From contig NC_048563.1 of NCBI RefSeq assembly GCF_902806685.2, forward strand, positions 1,550,001-1,614,000: a DNA stretch of 64,000 bases. The letters run 5' to 3'. This stretch comes from Maniola hyperantus (taxonomy: Eukaryota > Arthropoda > Insecta > Lepidoptera > Nymphalidae). Of this stretch, positions 1 to 11,500 are shown in pieces (positions within the stretch are counted from its first letter, which is position 1; every line of letters starts with the position of its first letter). The position numbers and the translations under genes are program-made. The notes below the pieces were generated by a model. It ran no database searches. It was not told where the DNA came from and saw only the letters and a list, made by a program, of their open reading frames with translations.

Positions 1-45
1 CCATCAGGTGTGATTGTGGTCAAGCGTTTGCCTATCAGTACCCCG
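1..45 (+). mobile_element. 3' tail of a non-LTR retrotransposon
   Basis: The first bases match the tail that follows the retrotransposon fragment near 28300 (the ATCAGGTGTGATT and GGTCAAGCGTTTGCCTAT motifs). The element body lies outside the window. Confidence 0.55.
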
Positions 46-215
46 TATTATAAATGCGAAAGTGTGTTTGTTTGTTGGTTTGTCCTTCAATCGCGTTGCA
101 ACGGTGCAACGGATTGACGTGATTTTTCGTATGGGTATAGATAAAGACCTGGAGAGTGACATAGGCTACTTTTTATACCGCGAAATTAAAGAGTTCCCAC
201 GGGGCTTTTAAAATA
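46..215 (-). repeat. CGCGACTTCGTCCGCG-type short repeat, partial
   Basis: This contains the inverted form of a repeat seen many times here. Diagnostic pieces are TATAAATGCGAAAGTGTGT, 'gttggtttgtccttcaatc' and 'aaagagttcccacggg'. Reading frames across it are chance openings. Confidence 0.6.
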
Positions 216-375
216 CCCGGCTGAGTTTGTTGTGGGCTCTTCTCAGACCTGGGCGCGTTTGGAACCCTCATAGCTTTAGTTTTAAGTTTGCGTAATAATT
301 AGCACCACTATATCATAGAAATCAAACATCCGACCATCAAAAATAGTTATTTATTACCTGTTTTTCCACAGTATT

Positions 376-828
376 ATGTCTTACGGAGTCTTGCTGTGGG
401 GTAAAGCGGCAGATATTGGGAAAATATTCGTATTACAAAAAAGGGCAATACGTGCAATTTATAATTTAAAACCGCGCGATTCCCTACGAGAGATATTTAA
501 GGAAATAGGTATTCTTACAGTAGCTTCCCAATATATTTACAATAATATAATTTTTGTACGACAAAACATTCACAGTTACAAAAAAAACAGTGATATCCAT
601 GATAGGCAAACTAGAAACAAAAATAAGCTAGCTACTCCTGCGCTCCGCCTCTGGAAGGTGGGAAAGTCATTTGTGGGAATGAGTGTAATATTTTATAATA
701 AAATTCCACAAGCAATTTTAGACTTGCCTTTACATAAGTTTAAAAAATGTGTTAAAAGTATGCTCCTAAAAAAAGCATATTATACAGTCGCAGACTATGT
801 AAACGATAAAAAAGCTTGGATTTGACTC
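376..828 (+). pseudogene. C-terminal fragment of a non-LTR retrotransposon reverse transcriptase (jockey/CR1-like)
   Basis: An open frame of 149 codons starts with SYGVLLWGKAADIGKIF and continues with LQKRAIRAIYNLKPRDSL and ALRLWKVGKSFV. This is the thumb/C-terminal region of non-LTR retrotransposon ORF2, where 'WG' precedes 'LQKRAIR'. No RT palm or endonuclease lies upstream in the window, so this is a 5'-truncated insertion. The frame is still intact, which suggests it is fairly young. It ends in a stop, and AT-rich 3' sequence follows to about 1045. A (TTTA)n tract at 1020-1045 may be the tail. Confidence 0.7.
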
Positions 829-1412
829 GCTCCAGCAATGCACGGGGCTGCAATGGCTTGTATAGTACGGTATAATAACATTGTACATTGAAAAATTAAA
901 AAGAGCAACCGCCGAGTTTCTTGCTGGTTCTTCTCAGTGGGAACGGCGTTCCGAACCAGTGGTAAATTAAAACTACCTGACTATTCATAAACACTTGTAA
1001 AAAGTTTACATGAATAATTTTTTATTTATTTATTTATTTATTTGTTTTGAATAAATCATTTGACTTTGACATTGAAAAACCTAATTACACGCGTGCGAAG
1101 TCGTGGGCGTCAGCTAGTAATGAAAAAAAAAACAGGAACGGGAGAGTTTACCTTCTATATAGCCATCCGGGGGGTCCTCCCACCACACGGGGCTGGGGCA
1201 AGTCAGTATCTCCAACAAGTCCTCATCATTCAGACCTCCCTCCTCCTCAATCAAAAGGACCATGTCTTTGATACTCAACTCTGTATGTTGATTCTTAGGT
1301 TTGGGGGATTTAGGTTCATTATCGCTTGGCGTTGGTGAGCTCGAGTTGTGTCTGATACGTTTTATTTCTGAAAATGTATAGAAAATCGTTTTTAAAGGAA
1401 GAAAAATATTAA

Positions 1413-1437
1413 ATAGGGTCTTGGACTGTAGTCATAA
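1413..1437 (+). repeat. End fragment of the GGGTCTTGGACTG inverted-repeat element
   Basis: The AATAGGGTCTTGGACTGTAG terminus of the element present in full at 57047-57465 occurs here alone. The matching other part of that terminus (AGTGGTAGTTTATGAGGCTA onward) lies at 2095-2164. The two pieces are separated by a SINE and a 415-bp repeat, which probably inserted into it. Confidence 0.5.
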
Positions 1438-1463
1438 TTTTTTTATTTTATTTTTTTTATTTT

Positions 1464-1682
1464 TTATTCAGATACAAGTTAGCCCTTGACTGCAATCTCA
1501 CTTGGTGGTAAGTGATGATGCAGTCTAAGATGATAGCGGGCTAACCTGGAAGGGGTATGGCAGTGATTATTAAACCCATACCCCTTTGGTTTCTACACGG
1601 CATCGTACCGGAACGCTAAATCGCTTGGCGGCACGGCTTTGCTGGTAGGGTGGTAACTAGCCACGGCCTCCCACCAGACCAA
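1464..1682 (-). mobile_element. tRNA-derived SINE-1, 5'-truncated
   Basis: Its reverse complement matches the full SINE at 21459-21799. Shared pieces are GATACAAGTTAGCCCTTGAC, AACCTGGAAGGGGTATGG and GGCATCGTACCGGAACGCTA. The tRNA-like head is missing and the 415-bp repeat follows directly. Confidence 0.7.
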
Positions 1683-2094
1683 ACCTCAAAAGGAAAAACG
1701 GAACCCTTATGGCTTATAGGATCACTTTGTTGTCTGTCTGTCTGTCGGTCTGTCAAGAAACCTACAGGGTACTTCCCGTCGACCTAGAATCATGAAATTT
1801 GGCAGATAGGTAGGTAGGTCTTATAGCAGACATTAGGGGAAAATCTGAAAAAAGTAAATTTGTGGTTACATCACACAAAAAAAAAAATGTGGTCAAGAAC
1901 TAAAAATTAGTATTTTCATTTTTCGAAGTAAGATAACTATTTATTTTTATGTACCTATATATGTATGTATTGTGTTGTTATATATGTATTTGTATGTGTT
2001 ATAGTTTTTGATTTGTCATGCAAAATGTCGAAAAAACACGACTGTAGTACGGAACCCTCGTTGCGCGAGCCTGACTCGCACTTAGCCGGTTTTT
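1683..2094 (+). repeat. ~415-bp repeat ending in CCGGTTTTT
   Basis: A near full-length copy of the commonest repeat in the window. It begins CCTCAAAAGGAAAAACGGAA, carries a TGTC microsatellite, contains ATCATGAAATTTGGCAG, and ends GACTCGCACTTAGCCGG followed by Ts. It has no coding content. Both ends carry a GGAACCCT-type motif, which fits a short non-autonomous element. Confidence 0.75.
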
Positions 2095-2164
2095 ATGTGT
2101 AGTGGTAGTTTATGAGGCTAGAATTCATTATTAAAGAGAATAATTTAAAAAAAATCATGATTTT
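2095..2164 (+). repeat. Fragment of the GGGTCTTGGACTG inverted-repeat element
   Basis: AGTGGTAGTTTATGAGGCTA and the following 'attcattattaaagagaat' match one terminal arm of the element at 57047-57465. Confidence 0.55.
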
Positions 2165-2193
2165 CATTTATATTTTCGTGGGCATCAGTTAGT

Positions 2194-2609
2194 TTATAAA
2201 TATGACAAACCTTTCCGTGGCATATGTAGTTTCCGTTTATTACAACTTTTGGTCCCACCAATCATCTTCATACAATGCTTGGGTTTTAGAACTATTCTCT
2301 CATACTCTATATTCCTTTTAGGTCTATTCGGATAGAACTCACGGGTTTTAACCTCATTGGTTTTAACTGAACTCTTCTGAACAACCTTTGATTTAATTGC
2401 CTTTGGCCTTCGAGGATCCGGTTTCATAGCTTTCATTACGGGTTTAGATTTTGGTGATATAGGCTTCCGTGATTGTGGAACAAATTGTTGTTTCCGTGAT
2501 TGTGGAACAAATTGCTGTTTCCGTGATTTGTTTCGAGTTATTATTGTCTCCACTGGCATCGCTCGTGGGGATTTTTTCGTTGACATTTTAATGATTATGT
2601 GTCGTTAGC
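2194..2609 (-). CDS. Small basic hypothetical protein, 130 aa
   Basis: The coding part is 2586 down to 2194. A splice acceptor (TTTATTTTCAG) ends at 2610 on this strand, 23 bases upstream of the ATG, so the 5' UTR is probably split by an intron. I did not find the upstream exon. The product is very rich in Lys, Arg and Pro. It has a perfect tandem repeat of nine residues (RKQQFVPQS twice), proline-lysine stretches (RKPISPKSKPVMKAMKPDPR) and a C-terminal part with two cysteines (CMKMIGGTKSC). There is no signal peptide or membrane segment. I do not recognise the family. The composition would suit a nucleic-acid-binding or chromatin protein, but that is only inference. The intact frame, the acceptor and the lack of match to the repeats here argue that it is real. 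Confidence 0.5.
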
Positions 2610-2705
2610 CTGAAAATAAATGTTTGCAATTTATATTAAAATACAGATATAGACAGACAATCGGACAAACAGATAGATAGATACACACACTTTTGCATTT
2701 ATTAT

Positions 2706-2918
2706 GGAACTAGCTGATGCCTGTGATTTCATTCGTGTGGATTTAGGTTTTTAAAATCCCGGGGGAACTCTTTGATTTTCCAGGATAAAAAAAAAACCTA
2801 TGTCACTCTCCAGGTGCTTAACTATACCCATGCAAAAAAATCACGTCGATCCGTTGCTCCGTTGCGACGTGATTGAAGGACAAACCAACAAACAAACACT
2901 TTCGCATTTATAATATGG
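2706..2918 (+). repeat. CGCGACTTCGTCCGCG-type short repeat, diverged
   Basis: This has the order of the family: AACTAGCTGATGCC, 'gtggatttaggtttttaaaa', a ccggataaaaa-like piece, and CACTTTCGCATTTATAATAT at the end. Confidence 0.65.
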
Positions 2919-3529
2919 GTACTAATTTATGGATCATGATCACGATTTTAGTCCTTATTTTAAAGCTGAATCGTACTTTTGAGATGACAGTTGACACAGA
3001 GTTAAAATGGTGGGTGAGTTCTCATTTTGTACGCATTGTACATGAATATACACAAAGTCATAAGTAAATTTAATTAGTAGAATCACAACCAACTTTAAAA
3101 CACACTAATAGATGTAAAAACAGTTTTGAGTTCTTAAAGAAACATAAATAACTACCAAATTACTATTTTTGCTGCATTTACATAACAAACAAGTTATTTT
3201 TTTTTCTTTGCCTATAAGTAGATACCATGCATGTCAATTATAAAGACCATATTGAAATGTCAAACTTATAACTGAGATTGTTGCTTATTTTTTACAGGTT
3301 TTTTGATATTTTTGAAGAGTTCTTAGATTTCTACTGAACATAAAATACAAAAGAAACGAAAAAAATCTGTTCTAAGTAGCAAACGTTTGATATATACCTA
3401 CTGAATAGGTAGGTACTTATATACAAGCTTATGGATTTTGCCTATGGACTTTATATAAATGCATAGTAGGTAGGTACCTATCTATTTTTACTATTCACAT
3501 ACACATAAGAAACTTGGGTTGGTTATTAT

Positions 3530-3829
3530 TCACATTTTAGGTGTTTTAAAGTCCAGATTGTTTATGCACAGGACAGTAAGACTACCAGTAACTAATAGCT
3601 TTTCAACATTCCATGCAGGTATATTTTTATCAAGCATACGCTCTATAATAAAGTAAAAAGGGGAATTTACCTGTATTAGATCATCAGATATTAATAATTC
3701 ATTGAATTTCTGCGTTATTACACCATATCCATAAAACACCCAATATAAGATTATGTTCTTTTCGATTCGAAACAAGAAAAAATCAAGAATTTCTGTTCTA
3801 CGAAATCCGAAATCGCATTCGCATCGCAA
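3530..3829 (-). CDS. Doubtful 99-codon ORF in unique sequence
   Basis: An ATG-started frame runs from MRCECDFGFRRTEILDF to NNLDFKTPKM. It lies in about 1.3 kb (2930-4290) that does not resemble the repeats seen elsewhere. A GTAAAT site after codon 53 and a TTATTATAG site downstream frame only 28 bases, too short for an intron. I do not recognise the product. It is hydrophobic in the middle but shows no clear membrane segment. It could be a small gene, a 3' exon or a chance opening. Confidence 0.22.
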   Translation of the reverse strand: MRCECDFGFRRTEILDFFLFRIEKNIILYWVFYGYGVITQKFNELLISDDLIQVNSPFYFIIERMLDKNIPAWNVEKLLVTGSLTVLCINNLDFKTPKM

Positions 3830-4399
3830 TCAAATTTAATTCCTTTTTGATGATGGCAACACCATTATGTGTCATCGATTTCAAGTTGGTGCCTTGTCAC
3901 AGTAGATTATTTTATAATTCAATTTCATTTTTACGTGTAAAATACTTCCTTTCGATAGATTCTCGACTATTCTTTCAATATAAATATCGAAAGACCGAGA
4001 AGATTTTACTGGGTCGTACTTTTAACTTTTTTGTTGGTGGCAACACTTCAAATAATGTCATTAAAGTTGGAACTTTGTCACATTAAATGTGGCCAAAATG
4101 TGACAAAGAAGCCACTGACCTGTACAAGGACCTGTATCAATACGATTAATACATACTGGAGCTGCCATTGCCGACTTGTTTTTGAAGAAACTTGGCATTC
4201 GCCATTTTGGTCCTGATAGCTGCAGTGAGAATCATGTAAGCGTACTCGGGACTAAATATTAATGACGAAACATCGGTCAACACAAAGAATATTTGACACT
4301 GTTAAAATATTTGTTTAGTCTGTGACATTTGTCAATTGTCATTCATTGATATCCTCTTCAATACGTCATGGTTTTGTCCTTCCTCTCCTCCATAGACAC

Positions 4400-4590
4400 T
4401 GTGTATATGTTTGTTTATTACTCTTTTACGCAAAAACTACTGCATGGATTTAGGTGCAATTTGGAATGGAGCTAGTTAGATTATACCCTAAATTAACACA
4501 TAGGCTACTTTTCATCCCGGAAAATCCCACGTTCTCACGTGATTAAAAAAACTATATCCATGCAAACGAAGTCGCGGGCATCAGCTAGTT
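4400..4590 (-). repeat. CGCGACTTCGTCCGCG-type repeat variant
   Basis: The sequence ends 'gaagtcgcgggcatcagctag' and has 'aggctacttttcatcccgg' inside. This is the usual right half of the family. Confidence 0.5.
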
Positions 4591-5044
4591 TATTATGATG
4601 CCCGGTACACTCAGTGGGGCGCTTTGAAACAGTAGGTCAATTTCGTAAAACCTCCATCAATCACTATTACAATCTCAATTGTTGTGATTGGCTGAATTTG
4701 TGCGATACTTGTAGCAACAATGCATTGTAGCCAATAGTGAGCGAGCGTCAACCAACCAGAGGTGATTGCGATCGTGACATTGTAGCTGTCATTCTACCGC
4801 AATAGAGCAGTAGCACAAAAATAACTGTCATTTTGTATGGTACACCTTTCCAGCGTTCCTGTATATTACATACATCCATTTTAGTGGCTAGGATGCACAT
4901 TAATTTGATTCCCCACGAGAGCACCTTACGAGAGTTAAATCTAGACTAGTACGATTCAAACGTAAATAGTACATAAAAACGTATAAACGTATAACATATA
5001 AAACGTATATATATAAACGCATTTAAGTTTGAATCGTATAATTA

Positions 5045-5457
5045 GGGTTCCGTACCTCAAAAGGAAAAACGGAACCCTTATAGGATCACTTTGTTGTCTG
5101 TCTGTCAAGAAACCTACAGGGTACTTCCCGTTGACCTAGAATCATGAAATTTGGCAGGTAGGTAGATCTTATAGCTGACATTTGGGGAAAAATCTGAAAA
5201 CCGTGAATTTAGGGTTAGATCACACAAAAAAAATTAATTGTGGTCATGAACTAAAAATTAGTATTTTCAACTTTCGAAGTGAGTGACTATATCAAGTGGG
5301 GTATCATATGAAAGGTCTTCACCTGTACATTCTAAAACAGATTTTTATTTATTTTTATGCATCATAGTTTTTGAATCATCGTGCAAAATGTCGAAAAAAT
5401 ACGACTGTAGTACGGAACCCTCGTTGCGCGAGCCTGACTCGCACTTGGCCGGTTTTA
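5045..5457 (+). repeat. ~415-bp repeat, full copy, just upstream of oxidase exon 1
   Basis: The copy begins GGTTCCGTACCTCAAAAGG and ends CGCACTTGGCCGGTTTT. Its end is only about 44 bases before the oxidase start codon. An inverted copy follows that exon at 5592-6012. Confidence 0.8.
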
Positions 5458-5500
5458 TTATAGTGATCTCAGATCTGTGAGTTAAATTACATTCGCCACA

Positions 5501-8500
5501 ATGGAAAGACGTCTACAGATTTTGCGATGGATATTTCTAGCATCCATTTTGGGACACACAACTTGTAATGAGTAAGTTTAACATTTTTTAATAAAAAACC
5601 AGCCCAATGCGAGTCAAGCTCAAGCACCGAGGGTTCCGTACTACAGTCGTGTTTTTTCGACATTCTGCACGATAAATCAAAAACTATGATGCATAAAAAT
5701 AAATAAAAATCTGTTTTAGAATGTACAGGTGAAGACCTTTCATAAACCCACTTGATATAGTTATCTTACTTCGAAAATGGAAAATACTAATTATTAGTTT
5801 ATGACCACAATTTAATTTTTTTTGTGTGATGTAACCACAAGTTCACGGTTTTCAGATTTTTCCCCTAATGTCTGCTATAAGACCTACTTACCTGCCAAAT
5901 TTCATGATTTTAGGTCAACGGTATCCTGTAGGTTTCTTGACAGACCGACAGACAGACAGACAACAAAGTGATCCTATAAGGGTTCCGTTTTTCCTTTTGA
6001 GGTACGGAACAATAAAAAGAACCATGCTCAATAGTAAGCCAGCGATGGGTTGTTACGATGATCCCTGTTAGCCGCATATATGAACTATACCTATGTGACG
6101 TTTTGTCGGACTCAACGACAGAGACAACGCTCTACGAAGCCGAAATCTCTTTCTAAAGGCCGATATACAATACTAGCTGATTCCCGCGACTTCATACGCG
6201 TAGATTTAGGTTTTAAAAATCCCGTGGGAACTCTTTGCTTTCCCGGGATAAAAAGTAGCCTATGTCCTTCCCCGGGATGCAAGCTATCTCTGTACCAATA
6301 TTCGTCAAAATCGGTCGAACGGATGGGCCCTGAAAGGCTAGCAGACAGACAGACACACTTTCGCATTTATAATATTAGTATGGATTTCCTGCCGGCTACT
6401 GTAGCTCACCTACTACTGAAAAGTTTTTGAATAATATATTAACTCAGCGGGCGATGGAGAGAGCTATGTGCGGAGTTTCTCTACGTGATTAGATCAGACA
6501 TGAGGAGATCCGTAGGAGAACTAGAGTGACCGACATAGCTCAACGGGTTGCAAAGCTGAAGTGGCAATGGGCAGGGCACATAGTTCGTACAAACGATAGA
6601 CGTTGGGGACCCAAGGTGATGGAATGGCGACCTCGCACCTAAAGACGCAGCGTTGGAAGACCCCCACTAGGTGGACAGACGAGTCGAAGGGAGCTGCTGG
6701 ACAAGACCGTGGCGTGTGGAAGTCCTTACAAGAGACCTATGTCCAGCAGTGGATGTCTATCGGTTGATGATGATGAATTGATGACATCAATTTCATAATT
6801 TCTTTATCGAGAAAATCTTACTTCACGAGTTCAATGTCAATAGATAAGAATAATAGGTTAAAATAATATTTAACCTATTTTAACCAATTAATCTTATCTA
6901 TGTATATTGGGGTATCCAGGTAACCTCCCAGTGTGCCTGAGTGTTGCGAGTCCCTTTCGAATACGTCGGGCACAGATATATACAGATATGCAACTAGCGT
7001 GGCCCCCTCAGTACCTCTCGCTCAAGCAGAGGTTCTTACTTGTGAAATGTTATTCCGTCTATTTTACGTTCGCTTCGGCTATTGTAGCCTAGTATCACCA
7101 TTGCACAATAACTTCAAATACAAAAAACAACAAAACAAATCAATAATTACTTAACCTCACTTCACGTTGTATGTCAAGATGTCATGTACAAATACATCTT
7201 GACAAACAAAAAAGTGGCCACGGTGATATTGAACAGAAAATAATCATTTTGTCACGTTCTAATAAGAGCCTAAATGCATTTAGCTATCTCGCTCTAACAG
7301 TAAGAGTCACAACGTCACAAGACGCGCGTCCCTCCGAGCCCAAAGCAGAGTGCGCAATGGACGCACCCATTGAGGAGGCGGAGCGTGGGAAGCGTAGACT
7401 GAATAAAAAGCTAGTGTGTAACCGCGACTGAGATAGCGATAGCCCGACGTAACGATGAATAACACGACAATTACCATTGTTTAGTGGTCAATTATTTGTA
7501 TTAACCGATCAACAATATTTGTATTAAACGTTTTTTATGTGAAAACAAGTAGGTAACTAAATAACTAATGAGAAATACAATGATGCCACGAATTCTCAAA
7601 GTTTGTTTTGCAACTACTGCTGTAGTCCTTGACAAAAATCGATTGCACGATAAGGGACAAAAAATAGGTTAGCTGCGTCTCTGTTTATCACATTAGTAAC
7701 TTTATCTGTGCTCTCTTTTTAGTGTGAATGAGAAAGCAAACGTTCCTTTGTCTAGATTTTTTACTCCGTCTGCGGTGGGAAGGGAGCGATCCCACGAGCC
7801 CTGGCCTCCTCTAAGAGGACCTGTGGATGATGGACACGGGTCGGTCCGTCGCTCACAGTGTGGTCCTTGAGTTGGTTGGCATGATGTAGTTCCAGAACTA
7901 ACGGTATTAACTATTGAGGGCACGTGGTGCCCCGGTGGTGGCTCTGCTTCAGCGGACATCCGCTGGCGGAGTCGAGGCGTTTTCGGTACCTTGTGCTCCA
8001 TCGTCACCACCACGCTGGCCATGTGCGGATTGGTAGACTTCTCACACCTTTGAGAACATTATGGAGGACTCTCACGTATGCAGGTCTCACGATGTTTTCC
8101 TTTACCATTTAAGCAAGTGATATTTAATAAATTAAAACGCACTTAACTCGGAAAAGTTAGAGGTGCGTGCTCGAGATCTAACAACCGACATTCGATTAGA
8201 AAGCGGACGTCCTAACCACTAGGCTATCACAGTTTTTCGCATATTATGTAGGTAACATAATTTAATTATAGTGATCAATGGTGGCAGTGCACAAGGGTTC
8301 TTTTCTTTCTTCGTGTTTGTACACTGTGCTACAATTTCTGAACGTTTTCAATACGTCAAATAAAGTCTAATGTCAAGTTCAAAATTCGAGTTTGAGTGTT
8401 TGAGACTTGACAGTAGGTAGGTACCTACCTATTAAGGTCTTGGATGAACATGGATGAATGATTACCATCTCTATGGTATGTGGTATATTATCTATGGTTT

Positions 8501-11500
8501 GAGACATCAAAATAAATAAACCACTTTTTTGCTCCTTTTTACATTTTTGTAAACATTTATATGATTTATATCCTTAATTTGAAGTAAATTCTTGTGCTAA
8601 AGTGCAGCTGAACAATAACACAACGAGTTAAAGAGCAATTTATATATCTAAGGTGCGTAGTTTTGTGTAAAAGTGTAACAATTCAGTGTTATCACCGCGG
8701 AAAATTACGCAAGAACGGATTCCTTGGACGTGATTAAAATAACCAGTTATGCCGTTATAACTAGCCGACCTGTAGTATGACCGTCAAAATATGTTTTACT
8801 ATGCGTTGCAACTAAGAAGAAGGGTACATTACATCGTAATCGGATTCTTAGCCTCAAGTCATCATAATTAACCCTTCCCTAGTGAGCACCACCACAACCT
8901 CTATCTTTCTCATCCAGCCGCTTGCCGCCACGTTCATTATAATATTATAGTCGGCTTCAGTTAGCCATGCTTATCCATACTTCTGTGTCTGTCTGTCTGT
9001 CTGCTAGCTATTCACGGCCTAACCATTCAACCGATTTTGATGAAATTTGGTACAGAGTTAGCTTTTATATCCCGGGAAGGACATGCGCGACTTTTTATCC
9101 TGGAAAATTAAAGAGTTCCAATGGGATTTAAAAAAACCTAAATCCACGAGTATGAAGTCGCGGGCATCATCTAGTATTATATATTTATTATCATGTAAAT
9201 TATTATTATTGCAGAATTCTTAGTTGAAACTCATTGTATGTATGCTTCTATAAAAAATGTTAATAAAAACATAACCGGTTTGCTTGAATGTTGAATCTAA
9301 TTCCAAAACATGATGACAGTTGTATCTACAAAATTCTCTTATTTCTGAAAGTTGTGGTCCCACTACTCGTATTTTTTTTTTATAATTTTTAATAGACTAA
9401 GCAGTTTTCGCTGATGTGCTTCGAGTTTTCTAAATATTTGTCCAATCTATTCTTGAACTGGTTAACAGAACTTGACAAAACCACATCCTTAGGCAATTTA
9501 TTCCATATGTGAACAACTCTGTTAGTCAGAAAGTGTTTTATTGGATTTAACGATGGCAATTGATATTGATATTGTTAATATAATAAATCAGTGCAGGATT
9601 AGGCCAGTGCAGGGCCTGTTGCAAATTCTATCAAAAGGCCCTTGGATTGCTTTAGGTTATCAAGGTTATAGTATTAAATAAAACGAAACTGTAACAAACA
9701 AACTTTTATGGATTTAGTTTGGACAAATTTATGAATAATACTTTTCATATTGATTTCTCTAAGTACATCTTATTTAATAATGTTTATTAAAATGAGGTGA
9801 TTAAGACGTTTTTGGCTCATCGTGTTCCTCAACAAATTTTTAACAAGTTTTAATGTTAAGTACTTATTATTTTCAAGCATCGATCTAAATACATACTTTT
9901 TACGGTCAGAAAACGTTGACGCGCGGGGCCCCCAAATGTGTGGGGCCCGTAGCATTTGCTACTTTTGCTGCGTGGCTAATCCGCCAGTGGATAAAATGTG
10001 GGTGCCCAGGTCTTCTCATATATTGCATCTACAAAATTATCTATCAGAATTTCGTGATCGATCAGTCAGTACTCGATATGTTGTGCAGAAGTTCATATAT
10101 TTTAGAGGTGACAGGAAGAGTGATTGTGGTATAGCTATCAGAACTAGACAAAGATCTGTTATGTTGTGTCCGGGCTCCTTAGCTTGTTTAAGTGGTAGGT
10201 CTGCGCCTGAGCATTTAGGAAATTACTCATTTAACATCAGGTGAGTTTGTAGACAAGCAAAAAAAACCGGCCAAGTGCGAGTCAGACTCGCGCACTGAGG
10301 GTTCCGTATTACAATCGTATTTTATCGATATTTTGCACGATAAATCAAAAACTATTATACCTGAAAATAAATACAAATCTGTTTTAGAATGTACAATTAA
10401 AACCCTTTCATATGATACCCCCCTAGTAATCTTACTTTGAAGGTGAAAAAAGCATATTTGTGCATGACCACAATTTAATTTTTTTTGTGTGATGTAACCA
10501 CAAATTTACGGTTTTCAGATTTTCCCCGAATGTCTGCTATAAGACCTACCTTCCTGCCAAATTTCATGATTCTAGGTCAACAGGAAGTACCCTGTAGGTT
10601 TCTTGACAGGCCGACAGACATACAGACAACAAAGTGATCCTATAAGGGTTCCGTTTTCCTTTTGAGGTACGGAACCCTAAAAACTAGTCAAATGCAAGTC
10701 AGGCTTGCACACAAAGGGTTTTATACCATTGTATAAAAAATAACACTTTATAAATATAGTTTTCGGATGTAACCACAAGTTCACTGTTTTTGGATTTTTT
10801 CATATACTCGTGCTACGACTTACTAGACACCTGCCAAATTTCATGAATGTACTTCAATGGGAAGAACCCTGTTATAGGTTTTGATTCCCTTGATAGACAA
10901 ACAACAAAGTGATCCTATATTTTAAAAATCCTGAGAGAATTCTGTGATAAAAACCGGTTAAGTGTAAGTACAGAAACGTAACGAGGAAATCCGTCGGAGA
11001 ACTACAGTGACTGACATAGCTCAACGAACTAGCCACCTGAAGTGGCAGTGGGCAGGCCACGTCTGCCGCAGAACCGATGGCCGCTGGGGCAGACGTGTTC
11101 TGGAGTGGAGACTGCATATCGGCAAGCGCAGTGTGGGACGACCTCCAACCCGCTGAACTGACGAACTTAAGAAGATAGCGGGAAGTGGGTGGATGAGAAA
11201 GGTAGACAATCGTGTGTGGTGACGTGCTCTTGGGAAGGCCTATGTCCAGCTGTGGACGCAAACAGGCTGATTGATTGATTGATTGAGTCATCTTTTTCCG
11301 TTACAGGTCTACCATGTCTCAACCATATGACACTATAGTCATAGGTCTGGGTTCCGCGGGCACCACAGCTGCGTCAACGTTAGCCAGAGCTGGCAGAAGA
11401 GTGCTGGCTTTAGAAGCACAAGACAGAATCGGTGGCAGGGTGTGGACTGTGCCCTTTGGAGATGGAGTTGTGGAGGTTGGAGCCGAATGGTAAGACCCTG

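Noticed and set aside
3669..3696. 28-base intron in the 3530-3829 frame
   Set aside because: It is shorter than any plausible spliceosomal intron.
6907..7431. Three overlapping frames of 60-86 codons in oxidase intron 1
   Set aside because: They have no exon borders in phase with the oxidase and look like chance frames in old repeat DNA.
7702..8022. 106-codon GC-rich frame on the minus strand
   Set aside because: The neighbourhood (CCCCGGTGGTGGCTCTGCTT, CATCCGCTGGCGGAGTCGAG) looks like a retroelement end running into SINE-2. No splice sites or family motif were found.
9822..10244. 140-codon frame as an extra oxidase exon
   Set aside because: It ends at a good donor, but exon 1 (phase 2) joins exon 2 exactly without it, and its 5' part is transposon-like.
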